In this document: positions 34,924-41,462 of the stretch, piece after piece | Layout: each line of letters starts with the position of its first letter | Numbering within the stretch: position 1 is the first letter of the stretch | Translations under genes and position numbers: made by a program | Notes under the pieces: model-generated | The model's input: the letters and a program-made list of their open reading frames with translations, nothing else | Database searches by the model: none | What the model was told of the DNA's origin: nothing | Assembly (NCBI RefSeq): GCF_030730205.1 | Contig: NZ_JANQVQ010000028.1 | Location: 1 to 41,462 of the forward strand | Origin: Paraglaciecola sp. | GTDB taxonomy: Bacteria; Pseudomonadota; Gammaproteobacteria; Enterobacterales; Alteromonadaceae | DNA: 41,462 nt | Direction of reading: 5' to 3'

Positions 34924-37021
34924 TTTGTTTTGTTTCCAACCCTTTTAGGTAGTCATAAATTGCAACTTGCGAACGAGTTTGTTTGCGATTGCCGCGTTTA
35001 ACATATTTATTTGTTTGCTCGGCATCAATGACTCTGGCCTTAACCGTATCATGCCATTGGATATTTAAAATGTTTAGTATGCGATTTTTAATATCAGGGT
35101 CAAAAATCGGGCAACCTACTTCAATTCGATTGTCCATATTGCGGGTCATCCAGTCAGCTGACGAAATAAAAACTTTTCTGTCGCCTCCATTTTCAAATAC
35201 GAGGACCCGAGGGTGCTCTAAAAAGCGGTCAACGATACTAATGATACTGATATTTTCGCTTAAGCCTTTTACCCCTGGGATCAATGAGCAGATCCCGCGA
35301 ATGATAGCCTTTACTTTCACACCTGCTTGACTTGCCTTATACAAATCGTCAATCAGCAATTCATCGTCTAAGTTATTTAATTTGAGAAAAATTTCGGCTT
35401 TTTGGCCTTCTTTACAATTTTGTATTTCTTGGCGAACCAGCAACTGAATTTTAGTCCGCGCATTAATAGGTGATACTTGTAAATGCTGAAACTTCACGCG
35501 CCTGTAGGGCTGTTGAATAAAGGTGAAGAGGTTTTCAGCTTCCTCTGTTATTTCAGGATTACGCGTAAATAGGCTAAAGTCTGTGTATATTTTGGCGGTT
35601 TTTTCGTTAAAGTTGCCAGTGCCTAAATGCGCGTAATTGACTAATTTGCCATTTTCTTCGCGGCTTACCACACACACCTTACTGTGAATTTTTAATGCTG
35701 GCATACCAAATACGACTTTAACACCCGCATCGGTCATGGTTTTTGACCATTCTATATTGGCTTGTTCATCAAATCTTGCTCGTAGCTCAACCACGACGGT
35801 GACTTTTTTACCGTTATCCACCGCGTCAATTAACGAACCCATGACCCGTGACTTACTGGCAACACGGTAAATGTTCAGCCGAATATGTTTGACTTGCGGG
35901 TCAAAGGCCGCTTGGCGCACAAATTCTGTGAAGTGTAGAAACCGATGATAGGGGTAATACAACAAAATATCTTTGGCGGTGATGGCTTCAAATACCGTGT
36001 CGTATTTTGCAAAGTCAGTCGCTGTCATCGCCGGTAGTATAGGGTTTTCGAGATATTCACGGCCGATATTAGGAAAACCGATAAAGTCTTTAAAGTTACG
36101 ATAGGCACCGCTGGCGATCAAGCTGTCAAACGACGATATCTTTAAACGTTTTTGCAAATCTTTCAGCATGTCTTCAGGCATTCGACCATCGTAAACCACG
36201 CGCACAGGCTCAGCGATTAAACGTTGTTTCATACTGTCAGACATCTTATCTACGTAACTTTCGTCAATTTCATCATTGATCGAATATTCTGAATCTCGGG
36301 TCATCTTAAATGAATAAGCGCTTAATTTATCAAATTTGATAAAGCCCTTAAAAATGCTCTCAAGGTTTTGCCGAATAATATTGTCGAGCAAAATAATGTA
36401 TTTTTTCTTACGGCTTTTTTCAGGGGGTATTACCACAAAGCGGGACATAACCTGAGTGGGAACTTCTATAGTGGCATAACTAGTGGGCTTGCCTTCGTTA
36501 TAAATACCAATATATAAATAGGTGGCTGAATCATTTAATCGAGACACTAATTTTACTTTGTTATCCAGCAGAATAGGCGCGATATGCCGTAGAATTTTAT
36601 TTTTGAAATAGTCTCGCAACCACTGCGTATGAAAGGGGTTTAAATCTTTCTCATCGAGTAAATAAATACGATAGCGGGCTAAACGGGCAACAACGTCTTC
36701 GTATACTCGATCAAAATCTTTGGTCATCACGAGTACCCGTTGTTGAATTTTTTCCATCAACAATTTGGTGTCGTCGGCTTTTTGTGTATCGCCTTCGTTT
36801 AAATGAATGTAAATCTTACGTTTCACATCAGCAACGCGGACCCGATAAAACTCATCCATGTTACTTGAATAAATACCTAAGAAGCGTATTCGCTCAATGA
36901 TGGGATTTTTTTTATCAGCCGCTTCTTGTAATACGCGTTGATTAAATGCTAACCAGCTTAGTTCTCTTGGATAGTAGGTAGTGGTTTGTAATGGCATGGT
37001 TCTATTCAATTTATCCGTCAT
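34907..37021 (-). CDS. ppk1: Polyphosphate kinase 1
   Basis: The 704-residue enzyme transfers the terminal phosphate of ATP to a growing polyphosphate chain. The N-terminal domain starts YYPRELSWLAFNQRVLQEA with FLGIYSSNMDEFYRVRV. The phospholipase-D-like C-domains include RFDEQANIEWSKTMTDAGVKV, the likely autophosphorylated His in LKIHSKVCVVSREE, and FLEHPRVLVFENGGDRKVFI with DWMTRNMDNRIEVG. Length is near E. coli Ppk (688). It forms an operon with ppx and has a Pho-box-like sequence 31 bp upstream of the ATG, pointing to induction by phosphate starvation. Confidence 0.96.
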   Translation of the reverse strand: MTDKLNRTMPLQTTTYYPRELSWLAFNQRVLQEAADKKNPIIERIRFLGIYSSNMDEFYRVRVADVKRKIYIHLNEGDTQKADDTKLLMEKIQQRVLVMTKDFDRVYEDVVARLARYRIYLLDEKDLNPFHTQWLRDYFKNKILRHIAPILLDNKVKLVSRLNDSATYLYIGIYNEGKPTSYATIEVPTQVMSRFVVIPPEKSRKKKYIILLDNIIRQNLESIFKGFIKFDKLSAYSFKMTRDSEYSINDEIDESYVDKMSDSMKQRLIAEPVRVVYDGRMPEDMLKDLQKRLKISSFDSLIASGAYRNFKDFIGFPNIGREYLENPILPAMTATDFAKYDTVFEAITAKDILLYYPYHRFLHFTEFVRQAAFDPQVKHIRLNIYRVASKSRVMGSLIDAVDNGKKVTVVVELRARFDEQANIEWSKTMTDAGVKVVFGMPALKIHSKVCVVSREENGKLVNYAHLGTGNFNEKTAKIYTDFSLFTRNPEITEEAENLFTFIQQPYRRVKFQHLQVSPINARTKIQLLVRQEIQNCKEGQKAEIFLKLNNLDDELLIDDLYKASQAGVKVKAIIRGICSLIPGVKGLSENISIISIVDRFLEHPRVLVFENGGDRKVFISSADWMTRNMDNRIEVGCPIFDPDIKNRILNILNIQWHDTVKARVIDAEQTNKYVKRGNRKQTRSQVAIYDYLKGLETKQNAKSE

Positions 37022-37051
37022 AAGACAAAACGTCGATCCTCAGGTGAGAAT

Positions 37052-37069
37052 GTGACGTTTTGATGACAG
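37052..37069 (-). promoter_or_regulatory. Pho box upstream of ppk1-ppx
   Basis: On the minus strand CTGTCATCAAAACGTCAC gives two 7-bp direct repeats (7/7 and 5/7 matches to CTGTCAT/C) separated by 4 AT-rich bases, the exact PhoB binding plan. It lies 31 bp before the ppk1 ATG. The -10 expected 10 bp downstream is poor (GAGGAT). Confidence 0.6.
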
Positions 37070-37081
37070 CACAGCTAATAA

Positions 37082-37585
37082 TTAAACTAAGTCCACGTCT
37101 ATCATTAAGTCGTTGGCTATATTTTCAAGTGCGTCACGTAAATTAGACAAGTCAACCTCTGGTGCAATCTCGACAATGGCTTTTGCATTGAAAAGCGGGC
37201 TACCTGAGTTGGGGGCGCTGGTGCAACTCGAATCAAACTTAACAATATTCAAGTTAAACTGATTTAGGACTCGCGTTAGCTCTTGCACTATACCTGCTTT
37301 GTCATTTCCCATGATAGTAATTTCAACGGTTTGTTGGTTCTTTAATTGGCTTGTTTGAGCCGAGACTAAATGGATACGCAGATCAGGGTGTTGGCTAAAT
37401 AATTCAATCAGTTCGGCGTGTTTGTCTTCTGGCAAATCAATGTGCACAAAACCGGCAAAATGCCCGGCCATATGTGAAAAATTACTGCCTAGCCAATTTC
37501 CATTTCTTTGGTAGACGGCTTTAGATAGGTTGCTGATTAAACCCGGTTTATCGGGGCCAACTAAGGTAAAAATCAATGGTTTCAT
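37082..37585 (-). CDS. gcvR: Glycine cleavage system regulator GcvR (double ACT protein)
   Basis: The 167-residue protein consists of two ACT domains (about 1-80 and 86-167): PLIFTLVGPDKPGLISNLSK followed by NWLGSNFSHMAGHFAGFVHI, then VEITIMGNDKAGIVQELTRVL. This matches GcvR, which in E. coli binds GcvA and blocks activation of the glycine cleavage operon when glycine is low. The family call is firm; the GcvA link is by homology. It lies 60 bp upstream of ppk1 on the same strand, so read-through is possible, but ppk1 has its own Pho box. No glycine riboswitch is present. Confidence 0.88.
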   Translation of the reverse strand: MKPLIFTLVGPDKPGLISNLSKAVYQRNGNWLGSNFSHMAGHFAGFVHIDLPEDKHAELIELFSQHPDLRIHLVSAQTSQLKNQQTVEITIMGNDKAGIVQELTRVLNQFNLNIVKFDSSCTSAPNSGSPLFNAKAIVEIAPEVDLSNLRDALENIANDLMIDVDLV

Positions 37586-37886
37586 CTTATATCCTATTAA
37601 TTTGATTAGTTTATCAATGACATAAAAGCATAACTTAATCTTGCTACTATGGGATGTAATTTAATTTGTTGTTTATTAAGAAGGTCTACCAACCCTCTAT
37701 ACTGATGAGTTTCTATCTTAGCAAGCCACGGAAACGCAGTGAATTATTATGACGAGAGTTTTAAATTTAGAAAAATTTGTTCACTGTAACAAAAGTGTCT
37801 TATTTCTGTAATAGAATGCGCGTCCAAGGGTGTGGTGCGTGTTTATTCGTTTTAAGCATCAACTTAACTAAAGAGAAAAGTAAATT
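37586..37886. other. Intergenic region between gcvR and the DUF47-pit operon
   Basis: A 301-bp AT-rich divergent gap. It holds the Pho-box array at 37784-37812 near its right end. I see no small gene or RNA in the remainder, and no clear promoter for gcvR. Confidence 0.6.
37784..37812 (+). promoter_or_regulatory. Pho-box array upstream of the DUF47-pit operon
   Basis: Three 7-bp repeats at exact 11-bp intervals: CTGTAAC, GTGTCTT, CTGTAAT, matching CTGTCAT at 5, 5 and 6 of 7 positions. The first two form an 18-bp Pho box, and a -10-like TAGAAT (37812-37817) starts 10 bp after it, as in PhoB-activated promoters. The coding region starts 70 bp further on. Confidence 0.55.
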
Positions 37887-38564
37887 ATGCCAATGAATTC
37901 TTTCTTAGGGGTGTTTGCAAAATCACCATTAAAGCCATTAGAAGATCATATCAACCTTGTGCATCAATGCAGCCAGGGCTTATTGCCTTTTTTTGAAGCG
38001 GTTTACGCAGAAGATTGGAAAGCAGCGCAAGAGCAACAAGCTGCCATTTCAAAACTAGAAAAGCAAGCTGACACCATAAAGCGTGAATTACGGATAAATT
38101 TACCTAGCGGTATTTTTATGCCTATTCAACGCCAAGACGTATTGGATTTGCTTACTCAGCAAGACAAAATAGCCAACAAAGCGAAAGATATTTCTGGACG
38201 AATTTTAGGCCGCCAGTTAACAGTGCCTGAACAGTTACAAAGCCAGTTTCTTGAATATTTGCAACGTTGCTTAGACGCCACTGACCAAGCGAAACAAGTG
38301 ATAAACGAACTTGATGAATTACTTGAAACAGGTTTTAGAGGCCGTGAAGTAAAACTAGTTGAAGACATGATTGAGCGTCTTGACAGCATCGAAGATGACA
38401 CAGACAGATTACAAATAGGGCTGCGCAGAAGCTTGTTATCCATTGAGAAAAATCTTAATCCTGTGGATGTCATGTTCTTGTACAGTATTATTGAATGGGT
38501 CGGCGAATTGGCCGATATTTCTGAACGAGTTGGTTCTAGGCTCGAATTAATGTTAGCCAATTAA
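37887..38564 (+). CDS. DUF47/TIGR00153 PhoU-like protein partner of Pit
   Basis: The 225-residue, all-helical cytoplasmic protein belongs to the DUF47 (PhoU-like) family: SPLKPLEDHINLVHQCS at the start, LPSGIFMPIQRQDVLDLLTQQDKIAN in the middle (cited by its ends, about 70-95), and VMFLYSIIEWVGELADISERVGSRLELML at the end. Members nearly always precede a Pit transporter and are thought to regulate it. It is 12 bp before pit on the same strand. The ATG at 37887 has AAAGAGAAAAG upstream; the ATG two codons later is possible. Confidence 0.93.
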   Translation: MPMNSFLGVFAKSPLKPLEDHINLVHQCSQGLLPFFEAVYAEDWKAAQEQQAAISKLEKQADTIKRELRINLPSGIFMPIQRQDVLDLLTQQDKIANKAKDISGRILGRQLTVPEQLQSQFLEYLQRCLDATDQAKQVINELDELLETGFRGREVKLVEDMIERLDSIEDDTDRLQIGLRRSLLSIEKNLNPVDVMFLYSIIEWVGELADISERVGSRLELMLAN

Positions 38565-38576
38565 GAGACGCATTTC

Positions 38577-39845
38577 ATGGATATTTTAAATACATACGGT
38601 TTTATGTTGATCGTAGCTGCGGCTGCGGTTGGATTCTTAATGGCTTGGGGTATTGGTGCTAACGATGTTGCTAATGCTATGGGAACCTCGGTAGGTTCAA
38701 AAGCCTTAACAATCAAACAAGCAATCTTCATTGCCATGATTTTTGAGTTTGCCGGCGCCTATTTGGCGGGTGGCGAAGTGACTTCAACCATCCGTAAAGG
38801 GATTATTGACTCTGCATTCTTTGTCAATACTCCTGAATTGCTTGTATACGGTATGATCGCCTCGCTATTGGCGGCGGGTATTTGGTTAGCCTTCGCTTCT
38901 TACTTAGGCTGGCCAGTGTCAACTACCCACTCTATTGTTGGTGCAATCGTTGGTTTTGCGGCGATTGGTGTGAGTTCTGATGCCGTTGAGTGGGCAAAAG
39001 TAACGGGTATTGTAGGAAGTTGGATCGTCACTCCTGCTATTTCTGGCTTTATTGCTTACTTAATTTTCCAAAGTGCGCAAAAGCTGATATTTGATACTGA
39101 AAAACCTTTTGATAATGCCAAACGTTATGTGCCTTTTTACATGGCAGCGGCTGGTTTTATTATGTCTTTAGTGACCATCAAAAAAGGTTTAAGCCATGTT
39201 GGTTTGCACATTGAAAGCAGCACTGGCTACCTAATTTCAATTGCGATTGGTCTTGTGGTTGCCATTATTGGTAAGGTTATTATTAACCGACTCAAGTTTG
39301 ACCCGCAAGCAGGTCGCGCTGCTCACTTTGCCAACGTAGAAAAAGTCTTTGCGGTACTGATGATTGTTACTGCTTGTTGTATGGCGTTTGCCCATGGTTC
39401 AAACGATGTGGCGAATGCAATTGGGCCATTGGCTGCTGTAGTCAGTATTGTCAACAGTGGTGGTGAAATCGGTTCTAAATCAGCCTTAGTATGGTGGATA
39501 TTACCCCTAGGTGGTATTGGTATTGTTGCAGGTTTAGCACTTTTTGGTCATCGAGTTATCAAAACGATTGGTAATGGGATTACCCATTTAACCCCAAGCC
39601 GCGGTTTTGCTGCAGAACTTGCTGCTGCAAGTACGGTGGTTATCGCATCAGGTACCGGTTTGCCTATCTCTACCACGCAAACCTTAGTTGGTGCAGTACT
39701 GGGTGTAGGTATGGCAAGAGGTATTGCGGCACTTAATTTAGGTGTAGTAAGAAATATCGTTATTTCATGGGTGGTAACACTTCCTGCAGGTGCTGGTTTA
39801 TCAATTATGTTCTTCTACATGATTAAAGGTATCTTTGCCGCCTAA
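38577..39845 (+). CDS. pit: Inorganic phosphate transporter, Pit family
   Basis: The 422-residue inner-membrane protein has about ten helices. It carries the duplicated PHO4/Pit signature, GIGANDVANAMGTSVGSKAL near the N-terminus and HGSNDVANAIGPLAAVVSI in the second half. The paired PVSTTHSIVGAIVG and PISTTQTLVGAVLG segments mark the two inverted halves. It imports metal-phosphate with protons. The two-gene operon DUF47-pit with upstream Pho boxes suggests phosphate-starvation control rather than the constitutive role of E. coli PitA. Confidence 0.95.
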   Translation: MDILNTYGFMLIVAAAAVGFLMAWGIGANDVANAMGTSVGSKALTIKQAIFIAMIFEFAGAYLAGGEVTSTIRKGIIDSAFFVNTPELLVYGMIASLLAAGIWLAFASYLGWPVSTTHSIVGAIVGFAAIGVSSDAVEWAKVTGIVGSWIVTPAISGFIAYLIFQSAQKLIFDTEKPFDNAKRYVPFYMAAAGFIMSLVTIKKGLSHVGLHIESSTGYLISIAIGLVVAIIGKVIINRLKFDPQAGRAAHFANVEKVFAVLMIVTACCMAFAHGSNDVANAIGPLAAVVSIVNSGGEIGSKSALVWWILPLGGIGIVAGLALFGHRVIKTIGNGITHLTPSRGFAAELAAASTVVIASGTGLPISTTQTLVGAVLGVGMARGIAALNLGVVRNIVISWVVTLPAGAGLSIMFFYMIKGIFAA

Positions 39846-39892
39846 AACGCGCTTTTTAATCAGTCAAAGTTAGGCTGAATTGCTATAAAACT

Positions 39893-39926
39893 AGGCCAGA
39901 ACGTTACAACGTTTCTGGCCTTTTTT
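39893..39926 (+). terminator. Intrinsic terminator of the DUF47-pit operon
   Basis: Stem AGGCCAGA-ACGTT/AACGTTTCTGGCCT with a one-base bulge and a short loop, followed by six T residues, 48 bp after the pit stop codon. Confidence 0.85.
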
Positions 39927-39951
39927 AGTGACAAAAAACGGCATCCTTTCG

Positions 39952-40035
39952 CTGTCATTTATCCTTATAAAGTAAGTCACAAAAAATTCATTAAAGCTTC
40001 ATAAAATTGTCATTTAAGTCATTTTGGTCTATATT
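39952..40035 (+). promoter_or_regulatory. Pho-box-like array and promoter of the porin gene
   Basis: Repeats in 11-bp phase: CTGTCAT (39952), a weak copy (39963), AAGTCAC (39974), AATTCAT (39985), GCTTCAT (39996) and TTGTCAT (40007), separated by AT-rich 4-bp spacers. The last overlaps a -35 TTGTCA (40007-40012), which stands 17 nt before TATATT (40030-40035). This matches the plan of strong PhoB promoters with tandem boxes. The porin start codon is 38 bp downstream. Confidence 0.5.
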
Positions 40036-40073
40036 GCGCGCAATTTAAATCCTGCCAAAAACTGGAATGAGAC

Positions 40074-41420
40074 GTGTCTAAAAAAAACATAGTGTTTACT
40101 TCATTTTTCTCCGCTTGTTTAAGCTTATCTTTGCCATTGACGGCGCTTGCACAAGAAAAAGAAGGACAAAATGACACGGCTTTATTGGAACGCCTTAACC
40201 AATTAGAACAAGAAATTAGTGCCATAAAAGACAAGCTAAATGCGGTTGCAACAGACAAGGTAGAAATAGACAAAAAACTAAGCACTAAAAATGATACGTC
40301 GGTGAAATGGAAGGGCGCACCTGAAGTAAAAAGTCAGGGCGGGTGGAGTATTAAGCCACGAGGCAGAATGTTGTATGACTTTTCTAACCTCTCTTCTGTG
40401 CCATCGAGCATTGATATCCCCGGAGAAGGATTTTCTAATGAGGCTCGACGGGTACGACTTGGTATTCAGGGCTCTATGCCAGGCGGTTTCGCTTATAAAT
40501 TGGAAGCTGACTTTCTGGATGGCACGACGTTAACTGATGCTTACCTTGATTACAAAAGCGATGGATTAAAAATCATTATTGGCCAGCATAATAATTTTCA
40601 AGGTTTAGAAGAATTATCCAGCAGTAATGATACAAGCTTTATTGAACGAGCAGCCTTTACTGATGCCTTTGGTTTTGAACGTAAGGTTGGTATTTCAGCA
40701 TCATATAAAGTCGCTGATATTAATCTAGAAGGTGGGGTATTTACCGATAACATCGATAATTTGAACGACGGCAATAACTCACACAGTGTTGATGTAAGAG
40801 CCTATCTGGCCCCGAAAATAGAGGGTAAGCAATGGCATGTTGGTGCATCAGTGCACTGGCGAAATCTCGCAGAAAGCACTGACACAGTCAGATATCGTGC
40901 GCGCCCTATGGTGCACACGGTTGATACTCGATTTATTAATACCAACAATATTGCCGGTGCCGACACTGAAACAGGTTTGGGCCTAGAGTTTGGCCTGATT
41001 GCTGATCGTTTTCATGCCATGGCTGAAATGTATTCATTAATGCTCGATAGAAACGGTTTTGAAGATGCATCTTTCTTTGGTGGTGCGATTGAGGCGGGTT
41101 ATTTTTTAACAAATGATGCTCGCCAATATCAAGGTGGCATATTCAAGGGGGTGAAAGTCAGTGAACCCTTGGGTGCCGGTGGTATGGGCGCGTGGCAAAT
41201 TAATGTCAGGTTTGACCGTCTAGACTTGGTCGACGCCGATATTGTTGGCGGTACTCAAAATGCGTATATGACCTCACTTATTTGGACACCGGTTAATAAC
41301 GTTAGATTTTTAGTGAATTACGGACATATTAAGTACAGCGATGCCTTGGGTATTGTTGAGGGCGCGCCGCAAGATTTTTCGGTCAATGTGGTGGGGGCGC
41401 GCACTCAGGTCAGTTTTTAA
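40074..41420 (+). CDS. OprP/OprO-family phosphate-type porin
   Basis: The 448-residue outer-membrane protein starts with GTG. It has a signal peptide (about 1-26, ending PLTALAQ), a short coiled coil (about 35-70: LLERLNQLEQEISAIKDKL) that probably forms a trimeric periplasmic stalk, and a 16-strand-type barrel ending VVGARTQVSF with the terminal Phe. Segments such as EARRVRLGIQGSMPGGFAYKLEADF and IIGQHNNFQGLEELSSSND are typical of the OprP (porin_O_P) family. Pseudomonas OprP takes up phosphate and OprO polyphosphate. Context (pit, ppk, ppx and a Pho-box array) supports phosphate or polyphosphate as cargo. The GTG start lacks a strong ribosome site. Confidence 0.9.
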   Translation: MSKKNIVFTSFFSACLSLSLPLTALAQEKEGQNDTALLERLNQLEQEISAIKDKLNAVATDKVEIDKKLSTKNDTSVKWKGAPEVKSQGGWSIKPRGRMLYDFSNLSSVPSSIDIPGEGFSNEARRVRLGIQGSMPGGFAYKLEADFLDGTTLTDAYLDYKSDGLKIIIGQHNNFQGLEELSSSNDTSFIERAAFTDAFGFERKVGISASYKVADINLEGGVFTDNIDNLNDGNNSHSVDVRAYLAPKIEGKQWHVGASVHWRNLAESTDTVRYRARPMVHTVDTRFINTNNIAGADTETGLGLEFGLIADRFHAMAEMYSLMLDRNGFEDASFFGGAIEAGYFLTNDARQYQGGIFKGVKVSEPLGAGGMGAWQINVRFDRLDLVDADIVGGTQNAYMTSLIWTPVNNVRFLVNYGHIKYSDALGIVEGAPQDFSVNVVGARTQVSF

Positions 41421-41462
41421 CGAACGATCATGTAATGGCAAATTGGCTCACCGAGTGGCTCA

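Noticed and set aside
37022-37081. LexA or CRP site before ppk1
   Set aside because: No CTG-N10-CAG or TGTGA-N6-TCACA match; the direct repeat fits a Pho box better.
37586-37886. Glycine riboswitch near gcvR
   Set aside because: No paired aptamer-like GC-rich helices; region is AT-rich and gcvR is not normally riboswitch-controlled.

Overview
The window looks like a chromosomal segment of a marine gammaproteobacterium of the order Alteromonadales (Alteromonas/Paraglaciecola/Glaciecola type). This is judged from protein similarity recalled by eye and from gene order: gshB-yqgE-ruvX, serA, rsmE, mscS, a LoiP-like protease, metK, tkt, epd-pgk-aldolase is the neighbourhood seen in scrambled form around 63-66 min of the E. 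coli map. No database search was possible.

Layout. (1) 1-2639: an extracytoplasmic-function module. A secreted subtilase, cut by the left edge, is divergent from an operon of ECF sigma factor, single-span anti-sigma factor and lipoprotein. (2) 2772-7853: a likely nucleobase (purine) uptake module with a RutR-like TetR regulator, a TonB-dependent receptor and a XanP-type NCS2 permease. Two palindromes sharing the core CTGAC-N6-GTCAG lie upstream of the receptor and the permease. (3) 7885-9000: the 3' remnant of a PLP-dependent cysteine synthase-like gene, a gene-less AT-rich scar, and a tRNA with anticodon CAT that looks like tRNA-Ile2. This resembles an old tRNA-linked integration or deletion site. 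(4) 9205-15377: a DUF945 protein, then a divergent pair of units: a large secreted choice-of-anchor B/Calx-beta protein with a GlyGly-CTERM tail, and a MbnP (copper-binding lipoprotein)-MbnH (di-heme enzyme) operon. (5) 15486-32850: mostly core genes, including glutathione synthesis, serine synthesis, a soluble histidine kinase, rsmE, two mechanosensitive channels, metK, and the pentose phosphate/glycolysis run tkt, epd, pgk and class I aldolase. MetJ-type operators lie before metK and, less expectedly, before serA. (6) 33038-41420: a phosphate block (ppk1-ppx, PhoU-like DUF47 protein-pit, OprP-like porin) with candidate Pho boxes in front of all three transcription units.

How the parts work together. 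The phosphate block would cover outer-membrane entry (porin), inner-membrane uptake (Pit) and storage or turnover as polyphosphate (Ppk/Ppx), and the 11-bp repeat arrays suggest joint PhoB control. The purine module pairs outer- and inner-membrane transport under one local repressor. The MbnP/MbnH pair is the least understood system: a diheme peroxidase-like enzyme predicted to oxidise a tryptophan of its partner lipoprotein to create a copper site, here next to a large surface-type protein of unknown role.

No insertion sequence, CRISPR array, rRNA or complete prophage was seen. Most intergenic gaps are short. Intrinsic terminators are clear after several genes.
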